Shown: positions 1-10,200 of the stretch, piece by piece
Position numbering within the stretch: the stretch's first letter is position 1
Layout: every line of letters starts with the position of its first letter
NCBI RefSeq assembly: GCF_003997495.1
Contig: NZ_RZRU01000031.1
Location: 21,704-58,797, forward strand
Direction of reading: 5' to 3'
Length of the DNA: 37,094 bases
Source of the DNA: Mesorhizobium sp. M7A.F.Ca.US.008.03.1.1
GTDB taxonomy: Bacteria > Pseudomonadota > Alphaproteobacteria > Rhizobiales > Rhizobiaceae
The notes under the pieces: generated by a model
What the model was told of the DNA's origin: nothing
Database searches by the model: none
Seen by the model: only the letters and a program-made list of their open reading frames with translations
Made by a program: the position numbers and the translations under genes

Positions 1-99
1 TATTTTGGGGTTTGCGGCGGTCGGGCGGCTTGGGGAGCACGACCGCCGGCCTGCCCGCCTCTGGACAGCTTGTGGCGAAGCGGCGACAGTGCCGCCGCT

Positions 100-195
100 G
101 GAGCAATTCCAGGAAAGTGTGTAGCGGTTTTCCTTTGGCAATTGCGAAGAAACAAAAGTTGGAGCGGATCAGCGATCCGAACGCGGAACCGCTCC
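100..195. repeat. Palindromic intergenic repeat, rhizobial type
   Basis: This stretch contains two inverted repeats. The first has arms GCAATT (103-108) and AATTGC (140-145), with GGAAA and TTTCC nested inside. The second has arms GGAGCGG (161-167) and CCGCTCC (189-195). The overall form resembles, from memory, a dispersed intergenic repeat common in Mesorhizobium and relatives. No other copy was found in this window. The rest of bases 1-219 shows no convincing gene. Confidence 0.5.
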
Positions 196-219
196 AGCGG
201 ACAGATTGAGGCAAACGGG

Positions 220-489
220 ATGGCGTCGGTGTCGGATTTCGAGCAGGGACAAACCTTCACCATCGAAGCCGGGGGCCGGCAGATCCCGCTCGAACTGAGC
301 GCGGCCAAGCCCATCGCTGCCAGCCCGCGCCCGGGTGGCGGTTTCTCGCTGCTGTTCAAAGGCCCGCGCGACATCGCGCTGCCGCAGGCGACCTATCTTT
401 TCACCGGGGAAAGCGGCAGCCACGAGATCTTCATCGTGCCGGTCGCCGCCGATGCGACGGGGCGGCTGTACGAGGCGGTGTTCAACTAA
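220..489 (+). CDS. Small DUF6916-like protein
   Basis: This 89-residue protein starts at the ATG at 220, which has GAGG eight bases upstream. A longer reading frame from 70 would run through an intergenic repeat and is less likely. It has no signal peptide or membrane segment. The chain alternates short beta-like stretches (FTIEAG, IPLEL, FSLLFKG, HEIFIVPV), suggesting a small beta-sandwich. It resembles the short DUF6916-type proteins that I recall lying beside tail-collar proteins, and it converges on exactly such an operon here. The function is unknown; a structural or chaperone partner of the collar proteins is a guess from context only. Confidence 0.65.
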   Translation: MASVSDFEQGQTFTIEAGGRQIPLELSAAKPIAASPRPGGGFSLLFKGPRDIALPQATYLFTGESGSHEIFIVPVAADATGRLYEAVFN

Positions 490-568
490 TTGCATGACGC
501 AGGAGCCTGGGGTTGGCCGAAGCCCCCCTCTGCTGGTGAGAGCCGCCACTTGCAATGCTCGCCGTCAC

Positions 569-1114
569 CTAGCCCGCACCGCTGCCCGGCGGCGCACACG
601 CCATCAGGTCGTAGACGCCCTTGTCCTCGACGACCGCGAAGCCCAGACCCAAGTAAAGCCGTCTCGCTGGATTGTTCTTCTCGACATGGACCGAAACTGA
701 TTTGCCGGCTAACCATGCCTCGTCGACCAGGTCGGAGAGCAGCGCTCTGCCGTAGCCCTGGCGGCGATGATGTGGCAGGAAGGCAATGTCGATGATGCGG
801 TGCTGGCTCGGCCAGCGCTCAATATAGAGACGGCCGATGTCCTGCCCGGCGCGTTCCACCACCAGCCAGTGGGCCTCGGGATAGTGTTTTCGATAATGCG
901 CGTGCTGGGACTGGAATTGCATGCCGAGGAATTCGGCCTTCTGTGCCTCGGTCCACGGCGTCGCCGCGAGTTCTTCGAAACGCGTCGAAGCATAGAGCCG
1001 CGACAGAAACGGCATGTCCGCCTCCACTGCCGCACGAAAGCGTAGCCCGGCCGTGTCAGACCGGGACCAGACCCGAAGGGCCTGCTTCGCTTCCGCCACG
1101 CTGCCGGAAATCAA
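569..1114 (-). CDS. GNAT-family N-acetyltransferase
   Basis: This is a predicted acetyl-CoA-dependent N-acetyltransferase of 181 residues. The core shows the GNAT order: an N-terminal substrate-side region (about 25-85), a beta strand GRLYIER (94-100), strand IIDIAFL (107-113), then the acetyl-CoA pyrophosphate loop RRQGYG (117-122) followed by helix ALLSDLV. The late motif NNPARRLYLGLGF (147-159) is typical motif B. The listed start is a TTG three bases after the stop of the propeller gene; a GTG five codons later is an alternative. Tight coupling makes it the last gene of the collar-propeller operon. The acceptor is unknown: it could modify a partner in the same operon, a sugar or a small molecule. 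Confidence 0.85.
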   Translation of the reverse strand: MISGSVAEAKQALRVWSRSDTAGLRFRAAVEADMPFLSRLYASTRFEELAATPWTEAQKAEFLGMQFQSQHAHYRKHYPEAHWLVVERAGQDIGRLYIERWPSQHRIIDIAFLPHHRRQGYGRALLSDLVDEAWLAGKSVSVHVEKNNPARRLYLGLGFAVVEDKGVYDLMACAPPGSGAG

Positions 1115-1117
1115 CCG

Positions 1118-2434
1118 TCAGACCGGCGGCGTCAGGTCGCGCACGACGACGATCTGCTTGAGATTGTTGTCGGTCAGCGACGTCCAGTTATACTCCCATT
1201 CGGAGCTGTCGATGCCCATCTGGTTGATCGTCCACAGCCCGTTGGTGCCGTCCGGCATGAGCGCCAGGCTGAACAAAGCGAGCCGGCCGTCGGCATTGTA
1301 GTTGAGCGTCAGGCGCGTCGAGCGAAGTGATGCGCCGAAATCGCGCCATCCCGACCAGTTCTGGGTGTAGGCATCCCACTGCGCGTTGAATTGGAGGAAG
1401 TGTTGCTGGTCGGCGGCGACCAGCACGATATCGCCGTCGCCCTGGATGCCGGCGGCAAGCGCCAGGTTGGACGCCCTGGAGTAGCCGGGTGTCGCCCACT
1501 GCGTCCACGTATCCGATCCGGCGGGCATCTGACGGGTGTGCAGCACCTGGCCGTTCTGGGTCAGGGCGAACAGATTGGTGGCGCCCAGCGGGCCGATCAC
1601 CGGCGCCATCTCGATGAAGCCACCTGTCTGGGTCGTGTCGATCTGCACCCAACCCGTCCAGTCGGCGGCCTTCAAGGCCTGCGCCTTCGCCTGCTGGCAG
1701 CGATAGAGATGCAGGTTCGAATTGATGCCGAACAGCGCGATGCGGCCGTCACCCTGGCGTATCGCCGAAACCGTCACCAGCCCGCCGGGGATCTGGATCC
1801 AGTCGCCCCACGGTTTGGCCGGCGGCGTCAGCACGTCGACGGTGACGACGATCGGTGTCGTCGTGCCGGGAGGCGTGATGGTTTTCTGCACCTGCACGAT
1901 CTGGTCCGGATTCTGGTAGATCCACCAGATGCGGCCCTGATTGTCGGTGACGAAGACCTCGATGCGGCCGTCGGCATCGCGCGCCATCGAAAGCTTCTGA
2001 TAGCCGGTGGCGCCGGGTGGCGTGCCTATGCTCATCGGCGCGGTCCACTTCTCGACCGGGCCGATCTGGTTGGCGTCCTCGGAGATGAAGGACAGGTTGG
2101 TGGTTCCCGAAGGCTGCGCGACCACGGCGACGCGGCCGTCCTTGGTCAGCCCCGCCGTCATGATCACCCAGGCGCCGGGCGCGATGAACGACCATGCCGA
2201 GGGCCATGGCCCGTTCGGCGAAAGCTGCGCCTTCTGGATCAACTGCCCCTTGGCTGAATCGATGCCCACCACCATCAGCCGCGACAGTTCGAAGAAGGAC
2301 GAGCCGGCCGGCTTGTGCTGGTAAATGGGTGGAGGGCCGGACGGCGCCGGGCGGGCACTGGCCCTGGAAGCCGCTTTCGGCGCCGGCGTCTTCGCCGCGG
2401 GGGCCTTCGACTTCGGTTCTGCGTTCTTGGCCAT
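1118..2434 (-). CDS. Seven-bladed beta-propeller (PLL/tectonin-like) protein
   Basis: This 438-residue protein begins with a Lys/Ala/Pro-rich, probably disordered tail (1-45), then a series of about seven imperfect repeats of 35-60 residues. Each repeat combines a DGR(I/V/L)-xLF type strand, a second strand ending near Gln, and a closing Trp-x-x-Trp or similar. Repeats fall near 50-82, 92-130, 148-212, 222-262, 275-313, 325-363 and 375-417, which suggests a closed seven-bladed propeller. This blade grammar is like PLL-type lectin or tectonin propellers, so glycan binding is a reasonable inference but unproven. There is no signal peptide. It lies 28 bases after the third collar gene and 3 bases before the acetyltransferase gene, so all are probably co-transcribed. 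CAGGA lies upstream of the ATG. Confidence 0.7.
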   Translation of the reverse strand: MAKNAEPKSKAPAAKTPAPKAASRASARPAPSGPPPIYQHKPAGSSFFELSRLMVVGIDSAKGQLIQKAQLSPNGPWPSAWSFIAPGAWVIMTAGLTKDGRVAVVAQPSGTTNLSFISEDANQIGPVEKWTAPMSIGTPPGATGYQKLSMARDADGRIEVFVTDNQGRIWWIYQNPDQIVQVQKTITPPGTTTPIVVTVDVLTPPAKPWGDWIQIPGGLVTVSAIRQGDGRIALFGINSNLHLYRCQQAKAQALKAADWTGWVQIDTTQTGGFIEMAPVIGPLGATNLFALTQNGQVLHTRQMPAGSDTWTQWATPGYSRASNLALAAGIQGDGDIVLVAADQQHFLQFNAQWDAYTQNWSGWRDFGASLRSTRLTLNYNADGRLALFSLALMPDGTNGLWTINQMGIDSSEWEYNWTSLTDNNLKQIVVVRDLTPPV

Positions 2435-2462
2435 CGTACGATCCTGCCCTTTGATTCGGAAT

Positions 2463-2984
2463 TCAGCTTCTTGGCGGGAAGACGCCTTGCAGCGCGATGC
2501 AGAAGTAACTGGTGAGATAGGGCTGCAAATTGTTGTGCGGCTGGTCGCCGCCGATCGGCCGCACCGCCTGATCGCTGAGCGGCGTCAAAGTGGCGGTCGC
2601 CGAGTGGGACTGCCCAGGAGCCGTCCGCGCGAAGGATCGTGCGGGACTTGGCGCCGCCAGATTGGCGGGATTGACGTTGGCCATCAAATTGTGCCCGTGC
2701 TGCGGCATCTCCGATATCAGCAGCGACACTGTCTCCGAACCGCCCGGCTCGCCGAGATCGTGCAGCGAAAGCCCAGGTCCTTGCCCCGGGTGCATCGGCG
2801 CGCGGCCTTGCAGATCGGGCAAGGCAAAGTTGGATTTGCCGTCGCCGCCATAAGTGGTGCCGAGCAACGAGAACAGCGCGGTGTTCTGCGACAGCGGGAG
2901 AAGCTGGCCATCGCACCAGGCCCAGCCCTTGGGCGCGAAATTGAAGGGAAAGATTCGGATTTCGGCGACGAATGGGTCAGCCAT
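2463..2984 (-). CDS. Tail-collar (MdpB-like) protein, copy 3
   Basis: This 173-residue protein belongs to the phage tail collar family, also known from microcystin-dependent proteins of bacteria. The N-terminal collar domain (about 5-65) carries the family marks EIRI, NFAPKGW, C-x-GQLLP, LFSLLGTTYGGDG and FALPD-x-x-GR. After it comes MPQHGH (93-98), an H-x-H pair like the one that binds zinc at the axis of the T4 gp12 trimer. The middle part (about 100-145) is Ala/Ser/Pro-rich and differs from its paralogues. The end returns to the shared pattern QPYLTSYFCIALQGVFP. It has no signal peptide. It is third in a five-gene operon, with a strong GAGAGGAC ribosome site. The role is probably structural, as a trimeric fibre tip or adhesin. 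Confidence 0.85.
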   Translation of the reverse strand: MADPFVAEIRIFPFNFAPKGWAWCDGQLLPLSQNTALFSLLGTTYGGDGKSNFALPDLQGRAPMHPGQGPGLSLHDLGEPGGSETVSLLISEMPQHGHNLMANVNPANLAAPSPARSFARTAPGQSHSATATLTPLSDQAVRPIGGDQPHNNLQPYLTSYFCIALQGVFPPRS

Positions 2985-2993
2985 GATGTCCTC

Positions 2994-3497
2994 TCAGGTC
3001 GGCGACGGAAAAATGCCGAAAAGCGAAATGATAAAATTGACGCAGAGATACGGCTGGAAATTCGTATGCGGCTGGCTGCCGCCGGTCTGCCCGGCCGTCT
3101 GCGGGGACATCGCCGCAACCGCCGGTGCCTCACGATAGATTTGCGACGCGCCGACCTGCCCGGTCATGTTGCCGGTCGGGGTGCTTGCCCCGGCATTGTT
3201 CAGCGAAGCAAGGAACGGATGCGTGTGCGATGGCATCTGCTGCGGCGTAAGCGTGATTTCTTCCGCGCCACCGGTTTGGGAAAGAATGAAATCGGTGCTT
3301 TGATGGATCGGAAGGCGGCCGCGCAGGTCGGGCAGCGCGAATGTGCTCTGGCCATCCCCGCCATAGGTGGTGCCGATCAGCTGAAAAAGCGTCTCGTTCT
3401 CCGAGATGGGCAGCAGCTGCCCTTCGCAGAACATCCAGCCGGCTATCGCAAAATTGCCGGCAAACATGCGAATTTCGCCAACGAAGGGTTGTCCCAT
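2994..3497 (-). CDS. Tail-collar (MdpB-like) protein, copy 2
   Basis: This is the middle member of the three tandem collar proteins, 167 residues. The collar domain shows EIRM, FAIAGW, C-x-GQLLP (24-30), LFQLIGTTYGGDG and FALPDLRGRLPIH. The H-x-H pair HTH sits at 91-93 after QQMPS. A variable Thr/Ala/Gly-rich segment follows, and the C-terminus keeps QPYL and an aromatic/Ile-rich end (IISLFGIFPSPT). GAGGGAG precedes the ATG. The gaps to its neighbours are only 12 and 9 bases, so it is co-transcribed. It is the most divergent of the three in the collar core (IAGW for APKGW), suggesting a heteromeric rather than purely redundant role. Function is unknown. Confidence 0.85.
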   Translation of the reverse strand: MGQPFVGEIRMFAGNFAIAGWMFCEGQLLPISENETLFQLIGTTYGGDGQSTFALPDLRGRLPIHQSTDFILSQTGGAEEITLTPQQMPSHTHPFLASLNNAGASTPTGNMTGQVGASQIYREAPAVAAMSPQTAGQTGGSQPHTNFQPYLCVNFIISLFGIFPSPT

Positions 3498-3509
3498 GGC
3501 TGCGCTCCC

Positions 3510-4007
3510 TCAATTCGGCGACGGAAAGATGCCCTGCAAAGCGATGCAGAAGCTCAGGGTCAGAAATGGCTGCATGTTCAAATGCGCCTGGTTGTTGCCG
3601 ACAGGGGCCAGCGTACCGGGATCCATCGCCGTGACGTTCCCGGGCGGCGTATAGGTGTTGGCGACGGTTGCGAGCAAATTGCCGGTGGGCACTGGCGTGT
3701 CGGCATTGGCAGTGGTGGCCTGCTCGACATGGCTATGAAACGGCAATTCCGCGATCGAAAGCGTGTGCGCCTGTTCGCCGCCGCGCTCGCCCAGCGTATG
3801 GCTGCCGCCGACATGGATCGGCACGCGCCCGCGATAGTCGGGCAGCGCGAAATTCACCCGGCCGTCGCCGCCGAAGGTGGTGCCCAGCAGCGAAAACAGC
3901 GCCTGGTTCTGATTGATAGGCAGCAACTGTCCATTGCAGAGCGCCCAGCCCTTGGGTGCGAATATGAAAGACATGATTCTGATTTCGGAAAGAAATGGTT
4001 CCGACAT
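3510..4007 (-). CDS. Tail-collar (MdpB-like) protein, copy 1
   Basis: This is the first gene of the minus-strand operon, 165 residues. The collar domain (about 6-65) has EIRI, FIFAPKGWALC-x-GQLLP, LFSLLGTTFGGDG and FALPDYRGRVPIH. The H-x-H motif is HSH at 91-93 after ELPF. The variable middle is Thr/Ala/Pro-rich, and the protein ends with QPFLTLSFCIALQGIFPSP, closely matching copy 3. GAGGGGG lies just upstream of the ATG. No signal peptide is visible, so any export must use a route that I cannot identify here. No terminase, capsid, baseplate or lysis gene lies nearby, so a cellular rather than prophage origin is favoured. Confidence 0.85.
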   Translation of the reverse strand: MSEPFLSEIRIMSFIFAPKGWALCNGQLLPINQNQALFSLLGTTFGGDGRVNFALPDYRGRVPIHVGGSHTLGERGGEQAHTLSIAELPFHSHVEQATTANADTPVPTGNLLATVANTYTPPGNVTAMDPGTLAPVGNNQAHLNMQPFLTLSFCIALQGIFPSPN

Positions 4008-4266
4008 CGCCGCCCCCTCGTTGTTAAGACATACTAACTCACAACTGCAAACTTACGCAACGTCACTGCGATCGCTAACAGCGAAATATTTCTGCTGCGT
4101 TTTATTAAAATTCTGCAGACGCTTCTGCAGAAAGGCGAGCAATCATTATCTCTGAGCCGTTTCTGACCATGGCTGAATACCAGCCTGATCTATAAGAACG
4201 GTCGCATAGAGCCGGACTCTAAGGGTTAATACATCAGCATTGCTTACGACTGAATGATCCGGTTGA
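4008..4266. other. AT-richer gap upstream of the collar operon
   Basis: This 259-base gap has no gene. It must hold the minus-strand promoter of the collar operon and the 3' end of the giant gene's transcript. A weak candidate promoter on the minus strand is TTGCGT, 17 bases, then TTAGTA (near 4035-4065). An 8-base direct repeat TTCTGCAG occurs at 4111-4118 and 4123-4130, one helical turn (12 bases) apart; each copy contains the palindrome CTGCAG. This could be a regulator site. No convincing terminator with a T-run was seen. Confidence 0.35.
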
Positions 4267-7200
4267 TCAGGGCGGTGTTACCGGCAGTGTATTCACCAGC
4301 ACGATTGTACCCGCTCCACCCGTATCGTCGTAGGTAGGTGTACCGACATTGTCGTCCTGTACGACGCCTGCAGCGGTACCCGCAACCGAGCCGTTGCGAG
4401 ACAGATTGAAGTGGGTGCTGGCATTGAAGTTGCTCAAGCTGACGTCCACTGCTGCATTTGGCCCGCCGACGAAGGTGTTTTGCTGCGCACCAGCACCGCC
4501 AAGGACGAGGTTCATCGTGCTTGTATCCGTGGCAGTGGCGCCATTGTCGGCAAAGAACGCGGCAAATGGGAATGCACTACCCGTTGCCGTCACACTGTTG
4601 CCGTACACCGACGCGTTCATCGTAGTGCCGCCATCGTTGTTCTGCAGGTGGATACCGGCATTGCCCCAGCCGGTGATGGTGTTGTTCTGGATAAGCGTGG
4701 TCAGTGAGCCGGACGCGCCTGCCGCACGGACGAAGATGCCATCGGAATTCGAGCCCGTTTTGGCAACCAGCGTGTTGCCGACGATTTTGCCGGTCATCGT
4801 GCCGAGGTCCTGGCCCTTGGCGACGAAGATGCCGACCGCGTCGAAGGCATTGGCGCCGCCATCGCTGTTGACGTTGTTCGAGATGTTGAAGGTCGTCGTC
4901 GCGGCGGACACGTTGCCGGCAGAGCCGCTGCGCACCGAAATCGCGGTGCCGCCCCCCGGTATGATCGTCTGGCCATTGTGGAAAATATTGTTGGTGGCGA
5001 CCACATCCATGGTCGCGTTGTTGTTGGCGATCGCCTCGAAGAAGTCGGATCGCGTGCCGGAGAACGTGTTGTTGTCCAGCGTAACATTCGCGGTTGCGCT
5101 GTTGAAGACGGTGAAGCTGACATTATCGTTGCCGATGGTTGAACTGATCAGACCAAACGTGTTGCCGCTCATGGTCAGCCGGTTCAGCGTGCCGCTGGTG
5201 TTCCAGACAGCGAGGTTGCCGTAAGCGCCACCGCTGATATTGGATCCGGTGATCGAGGCGCTGCCGAGCAGATTGTCGAAGCGGATAGCGCTTTCTTCGA
5301 TATTTCCGGCATTGTTGGAGCCGTTCACGCCACTGATGGTCGTGCCGGTCATCGTGAAGCCGGTAACGTTCTTGCCGTAGATGGCGAAGTTCGAGAAGTC
5401 GTTGAGCTGCATGCTGGCCAGCGACACGTTCGCCGTGCTGCGAAGGAAGATGCCGGTGCCGCCGGTGCCGGACGTGGTGTTGCCGGCTGCGGTGCTGCCA
5501 TTGAGGATATCGCCGCCGGTCTTGTTCGCGATCGTGCCGCCGCTGCCGGCGGCGCCCGTTCCCGTCACGGTCAAGCCGCCCAGGGAGCCGGTATTGTCAA
5601 GGATAATGCCGGCATTACCGCTCGACCCCGTGGCCGAAATACTCTGGAACTTCAGCCCGCTCGCGCCGATCGTCGTGTTGGCGACGTTGAGCGCGGTGCC
5701 TTGGCCCGAATTGATCGTGTTGCCGGTACCGGTGGCGCTGATCGTTCCACCGCCCGTCGCATTGAAGCCCGCGCTGCCGCTGCTTGATGTATCGATGGTC
5801 AGCGTGTTGGTGAAATTGATCGTCGTGCCATTGGTGCCGCCATTGTTGGTCAGGCTGATGCCGTCACTCGCTGCGGTTGATGACACGGTTCCATCGAACG
5901 AGATCGTGCTGCCGCCGCCGGCGGTCCCGGTGTGGTTCTGGACAATGAGCGCGACGGCGTTGGCGGCGTGCGAGATGCTGCCGTTGTAATCGATGTTGGC
6001 CGAGCCACCCGAAACCAGGAACGCGGTGCCCGAGGCGCCGCTCAGCGCGCCGCTGCCGAGGTTCACCGTGCCCGTGACGTTGGTAAGGCTGACATTGTTG
6101 ACGCCGCCGGCCGAGGTGGTCGAGGTGAAATTGATGCCGGCGGCGATGCCGTTGAGGTTGATCGCCTGGTTGGCAACCGCACTGATCGAGCCGGTGGTGA
6201 CAGTGACCGTGCCGCCATTGGTCGCCGTGAAGGCCGTGTTGGCGGCGCCCGTTGAAATGGTGAGGTTGGCGAAGCTGACGGTCGAAGCCAAGCCGCCATT
6301 GTTGATCGAGACAGCGGTGCCGCTGCCGTTGTTATGGCTGACGGTGCCGGTGAAGCTGACCGTGTTTACTCCAGTCGCGCCGGAGATGGCGATGCCGCTG
6401 GCCCCGATGCTCGACGCGACCGTGCCGGCAAAGCCGAAGCTGCCGCCGCTGCGGCCGGTGATGCTGACAGCAGTGCCGGCGATGCTGGCAATCGAACTCG
6501 TGTTGTCGAAGCCGAACGCCGCATTGCCGCCGATGACGGACAAGCCGCTGCCGCCGGTCGTGAAGTCGACATTGGTGCCGGTGACCGTTCCGGAGGCAGC
6601 GCCGAACTTGATGCCGGTCGCGGTCGCCCCCGAGCTAATGGTGAGATTGGTCAGCATCGTCGCGCCGGTGGCGCCGGTGCCGAAGTCGATACCGGCCGCC
6701 GTGTAGCCGGTGATCGCCATGTTGCGGATCGTGGCACCCGACGTCGCGCCGCTGATGCCGATCGCGGCATTCGCGCCAACGGTGTCATTGCCATTGATGG
6801 TAAAGCCGTCGATGATGTTGCCGCTGCTGCCCAGCGTGATGATGCTGCTGCCATCCGCGCTTGTCAGCGTCGTGGTGCCACCGGGCGTCTGGTCTGCGAT
6901 CGAGACAGTGTTGCTGGCCAGTTGGATGGTCGACGGCACAGTCAGCGCCAGGTTGATATTGCCATTGTCGAAGCCGCGCACCTGCTCGCCGGCGGCAAGC
7001 ACCAGCGTGTCGTTGCCATTGGTGCTCTGTGCGGTGATGACACCGCCATTGTTGACGAGAACGATGATGTCGCTGGCGACAGCATTGAATTCGGCATCGG
7101 CCAGCGTCGCCAGATTGTTCTGGTCCTTGCCGCTGCCGTCGCCGGTCGACGCCGCGCCGACGAAATAGACCTTGCCGATACCGAAGCCGAGGCCGGGGCT

Positions 7201-10200
7201 CGACTGGAAGTTCACGTCCTGGAAATTGTAGGTGCCGGCAACCGGCGCGCTGGTCGCGTCGATGCCGACATTGGCGCTGATCGTCGAAAGCTGGTCGGTC
7301 GATTCGCCGTCGCCATAGATGAAGCCGAGGTTCGTCACGCTGTTCAGGAACACGCCAGTGTTGACGCCGGCGATGCTCGAATCGCTGCCGGCGATCACGG
7401 TGTCGCCGAGCCGCACCGTCTGGCCGCCGGTGGCGCCGCGCAGGTCGACGCCGATCGAAGTGCCGGCGGCGGCCGCGTTGGTGACGTCGAAGTCCTTGGC
7501 CGTCACCGCCGCGTTGATGGCTGCGCCGTTGAGGTCGAAGGCCACGCCCGTGGTGCTGTTCAGGCCGATGTCGAGATTGGCGAAGGACAGCGCGGCACCG
7601 AGCGTGCCGGAAACATCGACGCCGGTCGCGGTGATGCCTTGCAGATTGACCGTGCCGAGCGCGATGGCGCCGCCGCCCGACGAGGCGACATTGGTCAGGG
7701 CGATGCCGGTTGCGGCGCCGTTGGCCGAAACCGAATTGAAGTTGATGCCACCGGCGCCGACCGTCGCGCCGTTGAGGTTCAGCGCGGTTCCGGTCGTCGT
7801 GGTGATCGTGTTGGTCGCGCCGGTAACGCTGACCGTGCCGCCGCCGGTGGCGCTGAAGCCGGTGCCGGAGGTGGTGGTGATCCCCAGTCCACCCGTACCG
7901 AAACTGATTGTGGCGCCCCCATTGTTCACCAGGTCGACGGCAGTGTTGGCGCCGGTGGCTAGCGTGTTGGCGCCGCTGCTGTTGAACGTGAAGGTACCGC
8001 CGGTATTGCCGTGGATAGAGATGCCGTTGTCGAGACCGTTGGTGGCGCTGAGATTGCCCGACAGCGTGACCGTGCCGCCGGTGACACCGCCGATGTCGAC
8101 GATCTTGCCGGCACTGGTCTTGGTGACCGAAGCGGCGATGTTCAGGGTGCTGGCACCGCCGATAACCTGGACACCGGCGGCGGTCGGGTCGTTGGTCGCG
8201 CCGATCGAGCCGCCATTGATGTTGATGGTAGCCGATGTGTTTTCCACGCGCACGCCCGCGCCAACGGTGTTGTCCACCGTCGCCGTGCCGATGGTGACCG
8301 GGCCGGTGACGTTGCCGAAGACATAGATGCCATTGCCACCTGCCGAACTGACAACCACGCTGTCGAAATTGACCGTCGACGACGTGTTGGCCAGGATGCT
8401 GAGACCGCTGGCGCCTGCGCCGGCGATGGACAAGGCGCCGCCGTCGAAGGTGCCGCCCGAGACACTGGAGAGCAGCACGCCGGCGAGGCCGCTGGCGGTT
8501 CCCGTCGCCTTCAGCGTATCGAATGTCATGCCGCCGGCGCCGATCACGGCGACCTGCAGCTGTACAACCTGGCCTGTTGCCGTGGTGATCGTGTTGCCGG
8601 TGCCGCTGACGGTGATCGAGGCGGCGTTGAGTCCGGTGAAGCCGTTGCCGCTCGTGGTGTCGATGGTCAGGCCGCCGCTGAAATTGGTCGAAGCCGCGGT
8701 TTGGAAGACACCGGTGCCGCTCGTCGTGTCGATGTTGGCGAGGCCGGTGACGTTGAGCGTGCCGCTCAAGGCACGGATGCCGCCGCCGGCCGCCGCGGCG
8801 TTGTTTACCGTCAGCGTGTTGAAATTGAACGTGCCGGTGTTGCCGGCGATGGCATCGATGCCGAAGCCCGAAGTGCCGTTGACAGCGGTGGCGCCAGTGA
8901 CCGTGAAGGTGCCGGCAACGCCGTCGAAGATGATGCCGCTGGCGCCGCCTGTGGCGGTGACGCTGCCCACGGTCATGTTGACGGTCAGCGGGTCGAGATT
9001 GAACGCCGTGCCGGTCGTGGTGTCGACCGAACCGCCGCTGCTGTTCAGCGTAAAGGTTGTACCCGCCAGCTTGGTGTCGACCAGCAGGCCGGTGCCAAGA
9101 TTGTTGAAGATGGTGAACGTGCCGAGATTGAGTGTACCGCTGGTGTTGGTGAGAGTCAGGCCGTCACCCTGGACGCGCGCGAGCGACGTGCCGATGTCGA
9201 GCGTGCCGGCACTGACGGGGCCACCGGCGCCAGTGGAGTCGAAAGTGACATTGGTGAAGGCGATGCCGCCGCCGGTGCCGCCGAGGACCTTATTGCCGGA
9301 GAACGACCGGATGGCGATCGAGTTGTGGCTCGTGTCGATGTTCTGGCCAACGAAGGACGCCGCCAGTGCCGACCCGCCCGACTTGAGCGTGTTGCCGTCG
9401 ATCGAGAGGAGGAGCTTGTCGGCCGTCGCTCCGCCGCTGGTGACGAAATCGATCGCCCGGCCGGCGGCCGCGATGTCGTTGTTGCGGAGGAAGAAACTGG
9501 AGGCGGACGCCGCGTTCACGGCGACGCCGGTGCCGGTACCGGTGTTGCGGATGATGAGGTTTTCGATGCCGCCGGTGAAGACGCCGCTGCCCGATGTCGC
9601 CAGATTGACCACCGAGCCGGCAGTGTTGCTCTGCAGGATGGGCCGCAGCGAATCGATACCACCCGGCGCCGAGACGATCGGCGTGTTCTGCACCGTGGTG
9701 AAATGGAACGCCGCCGAGGCGCCGCTGCTGGCATCGACACCGAGCTGCGAAACATCGACCGCCGCGTCGTCCTGCTTGAAGGCAAGCAGAACCTGCCCGT
9801 CGTCGAGCTGGAACGAGGTGCCGCTCATGTCGATCGTCGACTGGCTGCCGCCAGTGGTCTGGTCGATCAGCACGATGACATTGGCCGTGGAATTCTGAGC
9901 GTCCGTGTAGCTGCCTGGATTGGCCAGGCTGCCGTCGCCGGTGCCGCCCTCGACGACGTAGTAGACGCTGATCGCCGACAGGTTCGACGTGTCGCCGCTG
10001 AAATTGACGTCGTTGAAATTGTAGTCGCCCGATGCCGGCAAGGTGTCGATGGTGTGGATGACCTGGCCGCCGGTGGTTGCGATCGACGATTCTGCCGGGC
10101 CGGCGCCGTCGCCGAACACCAGCTTGGCGTTGGTGGCGCTGGAGAACTGCACGCCATAGCCGACATTGGCGATAGTCGACTTCTGGCCGGCCGGATTGTT

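Noticed and set aside
463..4007. Prophage or tailocin remnant
   Set aside because: Only collar-type proteins are present. No terminase, capsid, sheath, baseplate, tape measure, holin, lysin or integrase was found, and the partners (propeller, GNAT) are not phage genes.
2325..4037. 570-codon plus-strand open frame over the collar genes
   Set aside because: The three minus-strand frames carry clear collar motifs and ribosome sites; the plus-strand product shows no recognisable domain.
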